From an uncultured Flavobacteriaceae bacterium (GTDB lineage Bacteria; Bacteroidota; Bacteroidia; Flavobacteriales; Flavobacteriaceae): 64,000 nt of DNA. The position numbers were made by a program, and so were the translations under genes. Shown piece after piece: positions 52,067 through 62,700 of this stretch. Every line of letters begins with the position of its first letter. Within the stretch, counting starts at the first letter, position 1. Location of the stretch: positions 1,565,178 to 1,629,177 of the forward strand of contig CALSTP010000001.1 in NCBI GenBank assembly GCA_943789305.1. The letters run 5' to 3'. The notes below the pieces were generated by a model. That model was not told the DNA's origin, did not search any database, and saw nothing but the letters and a program-made list of their open reading frames with translations.

Positions 52067-53590
52067 ATGTTCAAAAAGGGTATAAAATTAAGTTCCTTTA
52101 TATTGATAATAAGCACCATTAATTTATTATTATACCACCTGCCCGTATATCGGTTTACTCTTGAAAACTATCATGGAAAAAACTTAGACAAGATTTTATT
52201 AATACTAAGTTTGGCCGTTTTAATTCTAGCATTAAACGCTTTTATTTTTTATTTAGCCTTATTTATATCACGCTTTATTGGTAAGTTTTTTTTAGTTCTT
52301 TTTACAAACATTAGTGCGATAGCCATTTATTTTATAAACACCTATAATGTAATTATCGACAAAACAATGATTGGTAATATTCTAAACACCAATTTCGATG
52401 AATCAACTAGTTTTCTTTCTTTTGGTTTTGTTTTGTATCTTATTCTAATGGGAATTGTTCCTAGTGTATTTATAATCAAAATTAAAATCATTAAAGAAGG
52501 TTATAAAAAAACTTTAAAACACATTTTCTTAACCTTGCTCTTTATCATAGGTCTTGCCTATATTAATTCTAGTAATTGGTTGTGGATTGATAAAAATTCG
52601 AAGGCATTAGGTGGCTTGGCAATGCCTTGGTCTTATGTTGTTAATCTGAATCGATTTTATTATCACAAAAGTCTTGAAAATCAAGAACAAATTTTGCTCC
52701 CTGACGCTACCTTAAAAGATGATGAAAAATCTGTTGTAGTTCTTGTAATTGGAGAATCTGCCAGAAGTAAAAACTTTTCATTATACGGATATAAAAAAAA
52801 CACAAACCCATTATTATCTAAAATAAATAATGTTTACATCTATAAAGCAAATTCTTGCGCAACCTACACCACCGCTGGAGTTAAATGTATTTTAGAACAT
52901 GAGAATAGTAGTAGGTTAAATGAAATTTTACCGAATTATTTGTTTAGAAATGATGTTGAAGTCATTTGGAGAACGAACAATTGGGGGGAGCCAAATATAA
53001 AAATTAAAAACTACCAAAAAGCGGGGGATTTAGAAAAAAAATGCCAAGGATCAGGATGTGATTACGATGAAATTTTACTAACAAACCTAAAGGAACAAAT
53101 CCAATCCAGTAAAAAAAATAAAATACTTCTTGTATTGCATACAAGCACAAGTCACGGACCAACTTATTACAAAAAATACCCTCCAAAATTCAATAAATTT
53201 ACACCAGTATGCAAGAGTGTTGAATTAGGAAAATGTACTCAAGAAGAGTTGATCAATGCATACAACAACACTATAGTTTATACTGATTATATACTTGCTA
53301 CTCTTATTGAAAAACTAAAACAATTGGATGAATATAATAGTCTTATGTTTTATGTTTCTGATCATGGAGAATCTTTGGGAGAAAAAAACTTATACATGCA
53401 TGGTATCCCCAAGAGTATAGCTCCTAAAGAACAATTAGACATTCCTTTTATTGTTTGGCAATCTAATAATTCTAGAAAACTAAAAAAGAATGAATTCTTA
53501 TCGCAACACAATGTTTTTCATAGTGTTCTGGATTTTCTAGCCATAGAAAGTCCTATTTATGATAAAAACATGAGCATTTTTAAAGAATAA
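52067..53590 (+). CDS. phosphoethanolamine transferase, EptA-like
   Basis: A 507-aa inner-membrane enzyme: five helices in residues 8-170, then an alkaline-phosphatase-like periplasmic domain. Metal and catalytic motifs are GESARSKNFSLYGY near residue 229, the nucleophilic Thr in SCATYTTAG near 265, HTSTSHGPTYYKKYP near 364, and YVSDHGESLGE near 432. It transfers phosphoethanolamine from phosphatidylethanolamine to lipid A, lowering its charge and raising polymyxin resistance in relatives. Probably co-transcribed with the PAP2 gene. Confidence 0.9.
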   Translation: MFKKGIKLSSFILIISTINLLLYHLPVYRFTLENYHGKNLDKILLILSLAVLILALNAFIFYLALFISRFIGKFFLVLFTNISAIAIYFINTYNVIIDKTMIGNILNTNFDESTSFLSFGFVLYLILMGIVPSVFIIKIKIIKEGYKKTLKHIFLTLLFIIGLAYINSSNWLWIDKNSKALGGLAMPWSYVVNLNRFYYHKSLENQEQILLPDATLKDDEKSVVVLVIGESARSKNFSLYGYKKNTNPLLSKINNVYIYKANSCATYTTAGVKCILEHENSSRLNEILPNYLFRNDVEVIWRTNNWGEPNIKIKNYQKAGDLEKKCQGSGCDYDEILLTNLKEQIQSSKKNKILLVLHTSTSHGPTYYKKYPPKFNKFTPVCKSVELGKCTQEELINAYNNTIVYTDYILATLIEKLKQLDEYNSLMFYVSDHGESLGEKNLYMHGIPKSIAPKEQLDIPFIVWQSNNSRKLKKNEFLSQHNVFHSVLDFLAIESPIYDKNMSIFKE

Positions 53591-53616
53591 CTTGGATTAA
53601 TTTTTTTCTGTTAAAA

Positions 53617-55782
53617 TTACAAGCGAATCACCTTGAAATCGGTTCTCCTTTTTTGTTGATGTTCCTCCTCTGTTAGCTGCAAACATGGGTTTACGAGCAC
53701 CCAAGTTTCAATTCCTAGTTCTCTGAGTTCATCTCTTATTCTGATAATTTCAACTTTTGAATCAAGGGGTGAAAAAAGCACTCTTATATTGGAATCAAAC
53801 TTTTGTGTAAAGGGCTGGTATTCTTTGTCAATCAAATTATTTATGATGTTTTTTGTTTGTGCTAAATCATTAAAACTCCCCGCAACCAAAATGTAGTCTT
53901 TTTCAAACAGTGTTGACCCATTGTCTTCACCATATCCTTTCCCGTAAATTCTTTCTGGATTAGAAATACGTTTTTGAACATAATCAAGTATGGATTGTGT
54001 TCTTCGACTGGACAACAATAAATTATACTCAGAATTGGATCTGCAATCCGTATAAGAACTTATTTCAACCTCAAGTGAAGAATTTTCTTTCATAGTAGCA
54101 ACTACCTTATCCACACGATCTCGGTAAGTATCTAATATTGCACTCTCGTCAATGTCATAGAAAATAGGTGAGAATGTATCAGCCATCACGGGACTGAGCT
54201 CTTCCTCAGCCATCTCTACTCTGCTCAGGTGAACCCAAACTTCTTCAGAATTACCTTTACTGCTAAGGAGTCGATAAGAAAAGGAATCTTTGAGTTTAAT
54301 TGGAGCATTGTTTTTATAAAAAAAAGATCCGTTTTTATTCAATTGAAGTTGACCATATAAGGGCAATCTTATAACCTCAACTTCCTTTTCTAATAATCGT
54401 TGTAAAGGGTCTTGTTGCTCCAGTTCTAACTGATCATTGGTCAATATATTATTAAGGGCAACTACAAGAGTATCTGAGGGTGTATATTCATAAAAATCTT
54501 GAACGCCTTGTATCTTTGGACTAAATTTAAAAGCATATAAATCATCGGCTCCTTTACCTCCAGGTTTATTAGATGATAAAAGACCTAGGGAAAGATCTTG
54601 ATTCAAAACAAACGCAAAATCGTCGTCAGTAGTGTTTATGCCTTTCCCTAATATGTGTACTTCCCAACGCTTTTCAATTCGATTTTCAGCTAAAAAAATA
54701 TCCATTTCACCTAATCCCTCTCTTCCATTTGAAGTAAAGAATAGAAATCGATTATTGTAGGAATATGGAAACACCTCATCACCCTCGGTATTGATATCAG
54801 AACCTAAATTAATCGGTTCTGAAAACGTTCCGTTTTTAATTGAGACAACATATAAATCCATTCCTCCAAATCCTCCAGGTCGATCACTAGCAAAATATAA
54901 TTGGGACCCATCGGGACTCAGACTCGGGTGGATTGTTGAATAACCATTTACATTGAATGGAAGTGACAAGGGTAATTTATTTTGATTTAAATCGGATAAA
55001 AGAGTCTTATATAAATTTAATTGAAATGTTTTGTTTTCATCAAATTTCGTGGCACTTCTTGTAAAATAAAAATATTCTGAATCAGGATCATAACTACCCG
55101 GGCCTTCTTGAAAAAGTGAATTGATGGAGGTATTTAGTTCAACTTTGTTTGACAGTGCAAAATTTGTTTTATCAAAGTTAGCTTTGTAAAAATTATAAAC
55201 AGGATAATCCGTTTTAATTCGTTTCATGACCTTTGCTGAAGCCTTTGTTTGATCTTGTTCGGCTAAATAAAAAACAGAGCTTTGATCATTTTGGTTTAAA
55301 AAAACCATTCCAAATTCAGATCCATCCGTATTACCAACAACAGAATTGATGTCATAAGCTCCTTCTTGATTAAAACGTTTTTTAAACAATAAACTGTCAT
55401 TGTCAAACAGAGCGGGTGAAGACCAAGGTAAAAGAAAGGCTTTTTCTCTATACTCATTAGACAAGGCAACCTCATCAACCAATAAATTCGCGTAATTATA
55501 ATAATCTTCAACTTGAGCATTAACAGAGTTAGCAACAAACTCGTATTGTTTTCTGGCTTTAGTTTTTTCTTCTAGAGCTTCTAAAGCCAATGCCAAATTT
55601 CTTTGAGTTCCTATGTTTTTATTGTCTTTTAATTTTGAGAAAAAAATAACTGCCTTCTCAAAATCCTTATTAATAAAATAATAATCTCCCCAGTTCTCTG
55701 TAGAAAAAACTTCGTTTTCTATTTGTGCTTGAATGGAAAAACTCATTAAAAAAAACGTCAAAAATTTCAATACTTTTTTCAT
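53617..55782 (-). CDS. OmpA-family protein with PD40 repeats and an inserted SPOR-like module
   Basis: A 721-aa envelope protein with a signal peptide (MKKVLKFLTFFLMSFSIQAQ) and a TPR-like helical region (about 25-110). PD40 beta-propeller repeats (HPSLSPDGSQLYFASDRPGGFGGMDLY near residue 285) and a cadherin-like segment (about 440-535) follow. A C-terminal OmpA peptidoglycan-binding domain comes last. After IYGKGYGE (near 617) the OmpA domain is interrupted by about 75 residues starting DYILVAGSFNDLAQTKN that look like SPOR, and resumes with LTEEEHQQKRRTDFKVIRL. It probably anchors the PorP/adhesin complex to peptidoglycan. Confidence 0.85.
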   Translation of the reverse strand: MKKVLKFLTFFLMSFSIQAQIENEVFSTENWGDYYFINKDFEKAVIFFSKLKDNKNIGTQRNLALALEALEEKTKARKQYEFVANSVNAQVEDYYNYANLLVDEVALSNEYREKAFLLPWSSPALFDNDSLLFKKRFNQEGAYDINSVVGNTDGSEFGMVFLNQNDQSSVFYLAEQDQTKASAKVMKRIKTDYPVYNFYKANFDKTNFALSNKVELNTSINSLFQEGPGSYDPDSEYFYFTRSATKFDENKTFQLNLYKTLLSDLNQNKLPLSLPFNVNGYSTIHPSLSPDGSQLYFASDRPGGFGGMDLYVVSIKNGTFSEPINLGSDINTEGDEVFPYSYNNRFLFFTSNGREGLGEMDIFLAENRIEKRWEVHILGKGINTTDDDFAFVLNQDLSLGLLSSNKPGGKGADDLYAFKFSPKIQGVQDFYEYTPSDTLVVALNNILTNDQLELEQQDPLQRLLEKEVEVIRLPLYGQLQLNKNGSFFYKNNAPIKLKDSFSYRLLSSKGNSEEVWVHLSRVEMAEEELSPVMADTFSPIFYDIDESAILDTYRDRVDKVVATMKENSSLEVEISSYTDCRSNSEYNLLLSSRRTQSILDYVQKRISNPERIYGKGYGEDNGSTLFEKDYILVAGSFNDLAQTKNIINNLIDKEYQPFTQKFDSNIRVLFSPLDSKVEIIRIRDELRELGIETWVLVNPCLQLTEEEHQQKRRTDFKVIRL

Positions 55783-55784
55783 AG

Positions 55785-56714
55785 TTAAAAGAATCTAGGT
55801 GAGCGTAAATAACCATTAATTTTTTGAGACAAGTCAAATCGAATCATCAATTCATGTGAAGAAGCGTTTAAACCCCTATTAGTAATTGATGAAGGAAAAC
55901 CATAAGAATATCCAATTGATAAATTCTCCCCTATTTGTATTCCTATTAATGCGCTTGAACCAGATTCAATAAAGTTGAAAAAATCTTTTCTATTAATTAC
56001 ATTTCTAATTTGAAGACCAGTCCAAAAACGTTCATTCAATATCAATAACAGGGATGAATCAAAAGCAGCTACAGTTTTTGTTTGTTTCAATAATAAACTT
56101 GGTTTTAAGAGTAAGCTTTTATTCATTTGAAAAAGGCCTCCCGCCATCAAATAGGTATGCTGTTCCAATCCAAAATCCTTGTTTTCTAATATACGAGGAA
56201 CGGCTAATCCAAGGTAAAACTTCTGCGTATAATAGTATGCTCCAAAACCAATATTAGCCATTATTTTTTTATCCAAAGATGTCTCAAACGAAGCATCATT
56301 ACCATATAGTGTATTGATCATATCGGGGTTTAAAAAATAATTTAAAGCACCGAGTTTAAGTCCAATAGAAAGTCTGTGATCATTGCGATTCAGTCTCAGG
56401 TGATAGGACAAATCTATATCGAATGATGTACTGCTTGTAGGACCTATTTTGTCATTTAAAACACTCAAACCAAATCCTAAATTTTTTGAAGTAATGGGTG
56501 CATTAAACGATAGTGTTTGGGTTAAGGGGGCACCTTCTATACCTGTCCATTGTGATCGGATTACAGAAGTAAAACTCGACAATCCCCTAGCCCCTGCATA
56601 ACCAGGATTGATGGATTGATGATTAAACATATAATGGTTAAAAGCTGATTCTTGTTGAGCAAAAGAAGTGCTCAAACTGCAACACAAAAGAATAAATAAT
56701 TGTATGCGTTTCAT
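55785..56714 (-). CDS. PorP/SprF family type IX secretion partner
   Basis: A 309-aa outer-membrane protein. Its signal peptide (MKRIQLFILLCCSLSTSFAQ) is followed by the family opening ESAFNHYMFNHQSINPGYAGARG; the rest is beta-barrel. PorP/SprF proteins are needed for secretion and surface display of a specific partner carrying a type B C-terminal domain, here the adjacent adhesin. I use the ATG at 56714, which overlaps the adhesin stop as TGATG; an in-frame TTG just before adds one residue. The OmpA-family gene follows after 2 bp. Confidence 0.92.
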   Translation of the reverse strand: MKRIQLFILLCCSLSTSFAQQESAFNHYMFNHQSINPGYAGARGLSSFTSVIRSQWTGIEGAPLTQTLSFNAPITSKNLGFGLSVLNDKIGPTSSTSFDIDLSYHLRLNRNDHRLSIGLKLGALNYFLNPDMINTLYGNDASFETSLDKKIMANIGFGAYYYTQKFYLGLAVPRILENKDFGLEQHTYLMAGGLFQMNKSLLLKPSLLLKQTKTVAAFDSSLLLILNERFWTGLQIRNVINRKDFFNFIESGSSALIGIQIGENLSIGYSYGFPSSITNRGLNASSHELMIRFDLSQKINGYLRSPRFF

Positions 56715-59700
56715 CAATTTTTTCTTCTTTTTATGTAAACATAACCTGTATTTGGATAAGAATTATCCTCCCATTCTATTAGATAAAAATAGGTGCCATC
56801 CGGAAGTAAATTATCCGATGAAAGTAAAGCTGTATTCATTGATTCTCCTTGCCAATCATTATTGTATTGATTGGTTTTATAAACAATGTTTTCCCAACGA
56901 TTAAAAATTGTTATGACATATCCCCCTCTAGAATTCAAACCTTGAATTTCCCAAGTATCATTTACACCATCACCATCAGGAGAAAAGGCATTTGGAATAA
57001 ACAAACCAGTTTCAGTTATTTTGGTTGTAGAAATTAAAGTGTCTTGACAAGCGTATGTTGTGTTATCTGCTAAAACACGATATTGGGTGTCTATAATGAT
57101 TTTAGGTGCTTGAAGAATTGTTAATTGCTTGGTTTTTGTTCCAGTTTGAACACTACTTTCTGGGATATTTTCCCAAACAGGAAATTCTTCTGATCCCGTA
57201 TTTATTTGCCATTGAAATGTGACGAAACTTTCTTGAGAAAGACTCACTTTTAATTCTATTCGAATTGGAGAATACTTTGTAACGAGATCCATATCGTTCA
57301 CAAAAACAATTAAATCACTTTCTTCCTTAAAATCATAAACTCCATTGAAATTCATATCAGCAGGAAAAACATATCCACCTTGATCCATTACCCTTCCCAG
57401 AGCGTCAACTTCAATTACTCCAGTGCCTAGAACACCATCATCATCCTGATCTTTAAATGCAGCTTCAATGACATCATAACAACCATCATCATCACTGTCT
57501 AAATCAAAAGTATTGGGGATTCCATCTAAATCTTGATCTTCAAAAAGTTCTTCAGTATCTAAAATTCCATCATTATCATCATCTAAATCGATCTTGTTTA
57601 TTATTCCATCGGAATCACAATCCCCAGTCTCAACTAAAGGTAACGTGATGCTTTGGAAAATAAATTCACAAGGATTATTAGGATCAGTATTATCGGTTAG
57701 TTCATCTGTGTTTAATACACCGTCTCCATCAATATCCAAATCACAAACATCTCCAATACCATCCAAATCAAGATCCGCTTGATCTACGTTTGAAGTGAAA
57801 ATACAGTTATCTACAGCGTCAAAAGTACCATCACCGTCTTCATCTGTATCGTTATCAAAATTAATTATACTTCGTACTTCATCTAAAATTGATCTGTAAT
57901 CAGGATCAGCATTGGAGTCATCTACACCAATGACAACATCACTACTAATGTCGCCGTCAATGATGTTATCATCTACTCCTTTTACTGTTATTATCTGCGG
58001 AATGTTCCAATTGTTTGGAGTAAATACTAGTTGGGGTGTAATTACTGATAATTCAGTTGGATCATCAGCAGTAATTAGAATTGTTGTTGAAACAGAAATA
58101 TTAGTCCTAAGCTTTATGGTGAAATCTGTGGTACTAGCATTCTCAGAAACTGCTTGGGGTTGAGAGACGACTAAACTGGGTGAGTCATTATCCAAATTAT
58201 AAAGTTCTACGTCTGCAACATCCAAGGCTGTTAAATTGTTATGAGGGACATCAATACTAGTTGGGTTGCCTGTTATCAAGGTTATTGAACGAGTTCCATC
58301 AATTATAAAATCATCTTGCCCAGTAACAATAATCTGATTTGCTCCCGGATTATCCCAATTCGAAGCTTCTATCAATATGCTATTTGCACTTAGTGTAATC
58401 TCATCCGTATCCCCGACTAAAGACAAAGGCACAATAACATCTTCGTCCCCCAACGGTTGAGATAGAAGTCGAAACTGAACGGTTACAGTTTGACCATTCT
58501 CGGAAGTGAAAAAATTATTATCCAATAAACTTAGAACTATTCCGGGGGCATCGTTGTCTTGATTCATTACTATAACATCCTCTACTTGAGCATCAGTTAT
58601 TGCATCAAAATCAGTATCGGTAGAACTTACATTAAAAGTAGAAATTGTTACGGATTGACTACCATCAGAAACTGGGGGTGAATCGTCTATCCCTGTGACA
58701 GTAATTGTTTGGGGCATGTTCCAGTTTGCAGGCGTAAATAATACTTGATTAACGCCTACCATAGCTTCGCTTGTTATACTTGAATTTAAACCTATAGTCA
58801 CATTTGCCGTTGGAATTGCATCCAATTGGATCGTAAATTTAGCAGTATCTCCATTTTCAGAACACAAATTATCTAAAACAATTAGGGTTATTCCTGCTAT
58901 ATCATTGTCTAGTGTTGTTACCAATACATCTTTAGAAGGTACTGTTAAGAAACCAGCATCGGATGCCGCATCTATGGACGTAGTTATGGATGAATTTTGG
59001 CTCCCATCAATTAAAAAATCATCGACTTGAAATAAGTTTACTGTTTGAGAAACATTCCAAGTGGCTGGCGTAAAAATTAAAAATGATGGAGCGACCACAC
59101 CAGCTTCTGAAGTATCATTTGAAGATAAATTTATAATCACATTGGTTAAGGGTTGAACATCAAGAACAACTTCAAAACTCGCAGTAGGCGAAGCAGCCTC
59201 TGTCAAAACACCTGAAACATTTGAAACTTGAAAACCTGGAGTTTCATTGTCTAAATTTTGAACATTTAAACTTTGGTCTGCTGCAGTTAAAAAAGGTGCA
59301 GCTGAAATAGCATTGACAACTACTGTAACGGAATTGGTAGTGGTTCCATCTAATGTAACATCATCTACACTATTCAATATTACAGTCTGTGGGATATTCC
59401 AATTTACGTTAGTAAACACTTTTGGGGTTGATGATGCCTCTACAGTCACTTCTGTTAAATCAATGCTTGTGATATCTAGAATTACAATATCTCCAGGATT
59501 CGGTTGTGCATCTAATACTATTGTAAAACTTACATTAGCCGAAGATGCCTCCTTAAGAAAACCACCTCCAATAGAACTAAGCGTAAATCCAACAGTATCA
59601 TTATCCAAGTTTGGAGCCAACACAGTTTGTGAACCGAGAGATCTGAATTCAAAATCTGAACTTGCATCAACGTTAAACGTAATTGATGATACAATAGTTC

Positions 59701-62700
59701 CATCAATCAAAAAATCATCAAAATTAGAAACTATAATTGTTTGTGAAACATTCCAATTTGCATTGGTAAATCGAACACTGGCTACTGATGTTGCAACTTC
59801 ATCATTGGGAGTTATGGTTAAATTTAAAACAACATCTGTAGTGGGTTGAGTATCTAGAATTATCGAAAAACTAGCCGTTTGTGAATCACCTTCTGTCAAA
59901 ACTCCAATTAAATTTGACAATGAATAACCAGCAGAATCATTATCTGCATTGTCGACCGTGGTAGTTTGAGAGGCTAGCGAAGTGAAAGCTGGATCGGAAG
60001 CTGGATTAATACTTGCAGAAATTCCTACTGTTTGAGTTCCATCAACAGTCAATTCATCTACTGAATTTAAAACTACTGTTTGAGCAATGTTCCAATTCAA
60101 CGGATTAAAGGTTAGGCTTGCTGTACCAAGGGTTACCTCTGTTAAATCTAAACTTTCAAGGTCGATGATTATATCGGTCAAAGGTTCCACTGTTAAAACC
60201 ACAGAAACACTAGCTGTTTGTGGATTATTTTCAATCAAGGTCCCAGAAACTGTACTAAGCAAAAACCCTGGTGTCTCATTATCTGCAATTTGAATTGCAT
60301 AGGTTGGCAAGGGATTAGGATTAACATAGCAATCATCCGAAAGTGGATCATTAATTCGTACCGTGAAATTCGCGCTTTGAGCTCCATCAGCAATTGAGTT
60401 ATCAACAGTTGTTAAAGTTCCAACTTGAGAAACATTCCAATTTAAAGGAGTAAATGTCATGGATGAAGTTGATACGGTCATTTGTGTTAGATCAGAAGAA
60501 GCCAAATTATATGTTACTGGACTAGTGGGAGGATTATTCAAAACCAAAGAAAAAGTAGCTATTGTGGTGGCTTCTATTAAGTTTAAACTTGGAGGCACAA
60601 GGGTATAAGAACCGTTTGTAAGATAAACTGTTACTGCCAATCGAGTTAAACTGTTGCGATAATCAATATTGGAAGTATCAGATAAATTAGCAGCCTCTAC
60701 GTAATACGTTGTTCCATCAACAAGTTGAGTTGTAATTGGGAGTTCAGAACCAGAACCAGTAGGAGTAGAAAACCAAACTCCGTTGTAAGGCACTCCCCCG
60801 GCATCGGATCCATTGTCAACAACAATATCATTCAACGTTGGAGAGGCCTGTAAACAAAAAGTTTGACTGCTTGCAGCTGTTGGAGTTAAAATTTCATCTG
60901 CCATACACATTGAATTATTATCAAAACGAATACTTTGTTCATTTACTGAACCCCCTGTAGATGCAGTAAATCCGATATAAGCTATATTGGAGTTTAATAC
61001 CGCTCCGCTTAAGTCAATATTCTTGGTGTCGGTATAAACAGTGCCATTGTCATGAGTAAATGTATAGGAAAGAGTAGTTGATTGTGGGATCCATTGCACG
61101 CGTATATTATGCCAATTATTGTCTTCAAGATTAATTGTCTCAACCACATCAGGGGATCCTTGTTGGTTAGTTGAAGATGCACCATTGAGTATAAATCCAA
61201 TGTGATCATCTCCACTTGTGGGGTCATGACCATTTCTGTAAGTATCCATTTCAATTACATAAGACGGAGTTATTCCCCCGTAACCCAAACCTCCTCCAGT
61301 GGAGCCTTGACCCAAGTCCAAATTTTGCAGTACAAATGCAATTCCATCTGCTCCATTAGCATCGAGATTTCCTAAATTTAAATCAACATCAAAAGTAAAT
61401 TCAACTCTAAGATCGAGCCTTCTTTGATACCAAACCGATCCAGATTGAAAACCTAAATTGGGTGTAATTCTGTAAACACCAGAACCTTGATAAATCGCAT
61501 TATTATTTATTGCAAACTCTGAACTATCAAAATTTCTGGTAAAACAAACTTCTAAATCATCATCTAAATTTCGTGCTTGAATTGTTTTATCAGCCAATAA
61601 ATCAAAATCGTCATCTGACAGGTTATCAACAATAGATACAATCACATCACTAGTTATATCGGAATCACGGATTGTGTCGTCAACTCCTGTTATAGTTATC
61701 AATTTTTGATTATTCCAATTTGAGGGAGTAAAAGTTAGAGTTGTTGAAGATACGCTAACCTCTGAAGGATCAACAATTGTAATAGATAAAACAACATTTG
61801 AATCAGGTTTATGTACCAATCCGATCAACACAGTACTGGTGTTCGTTCCCGACTCATTTACAGTTACAAAATTTTCACTAACTGTAAAATCAGGAGGACA
61901 TTCACTAATATTAATTGAATCAGAGTCCAGGAATTCTAATGGTTCTCCTGGACAACTGATAAACCCCCGAATCAAATAACTTCCACCTAAAGTTGGTGTT
62001 ATGGTCGTCTGATTGGTACTCCCCGGAACCGATGAGTATCCTGATCCACTACTGTACTGCCACTCAAAGCTTGTGAAAAGATCCATGTTTCCAGTCTCAA
62101 GATTCAAGTAAGGAGCACAATATCCATACAAACCAGGACCATCATTTTGTACAGGAATGTCTGGAGGAGAAGAAAATCCTGAGTAAAAGGCACCCGAAGA
62201 AGCCGAACCACTCTGATTGAAATAAGAACAATAGAGCTCATCATTACTGATTATGGATACATTCCCACTAAGGTTCGAGATTGTATAAGAAACATAGTTT
62301 GCATTTCCTGTTACATTAAACGGTCCCGATGTATTTGCTATATTCAATGCCGAAATGGGTTGGTTGATGTTGTTCTCATCCGAAATTGTAATCACTGCAC
62401 CTACTTTACTTATGATATTTAAATTACCGTTATAATTAGTTGCCCCAATATTGTTGATCTCTGGAATGTTGTCTACATCTCCTACGCTCGAACATTTCAA
62501 TGGAGGTACAAAAAACAATCCCTGATTGGCTTCACTACCTCCAAATCCAATCCCTTGAAAAGCAAAAACTGGAGCTGATGATTGAACATACATATTGCCA
62601 TCTGCAGAATACAAATCTCCTTCTATCAAAAAATATTCCCCTGCATCAATACTTGCACTTGCTATCGCTGGACTGGCTGAAGATACATTCACTCCCTTTC

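Noticed and set aside
59313-59849. A 178-aa plus-strand frame within the adhesin
   Set aside because: It is antisense to the regular repeat units and only open because of their composition.
57855-60640. CRISPR or DNA satellite
   Set aside because: The periodicity is of about 345 nt, is imperfect at DNA level and corresponds to protein domains of the adhesin.
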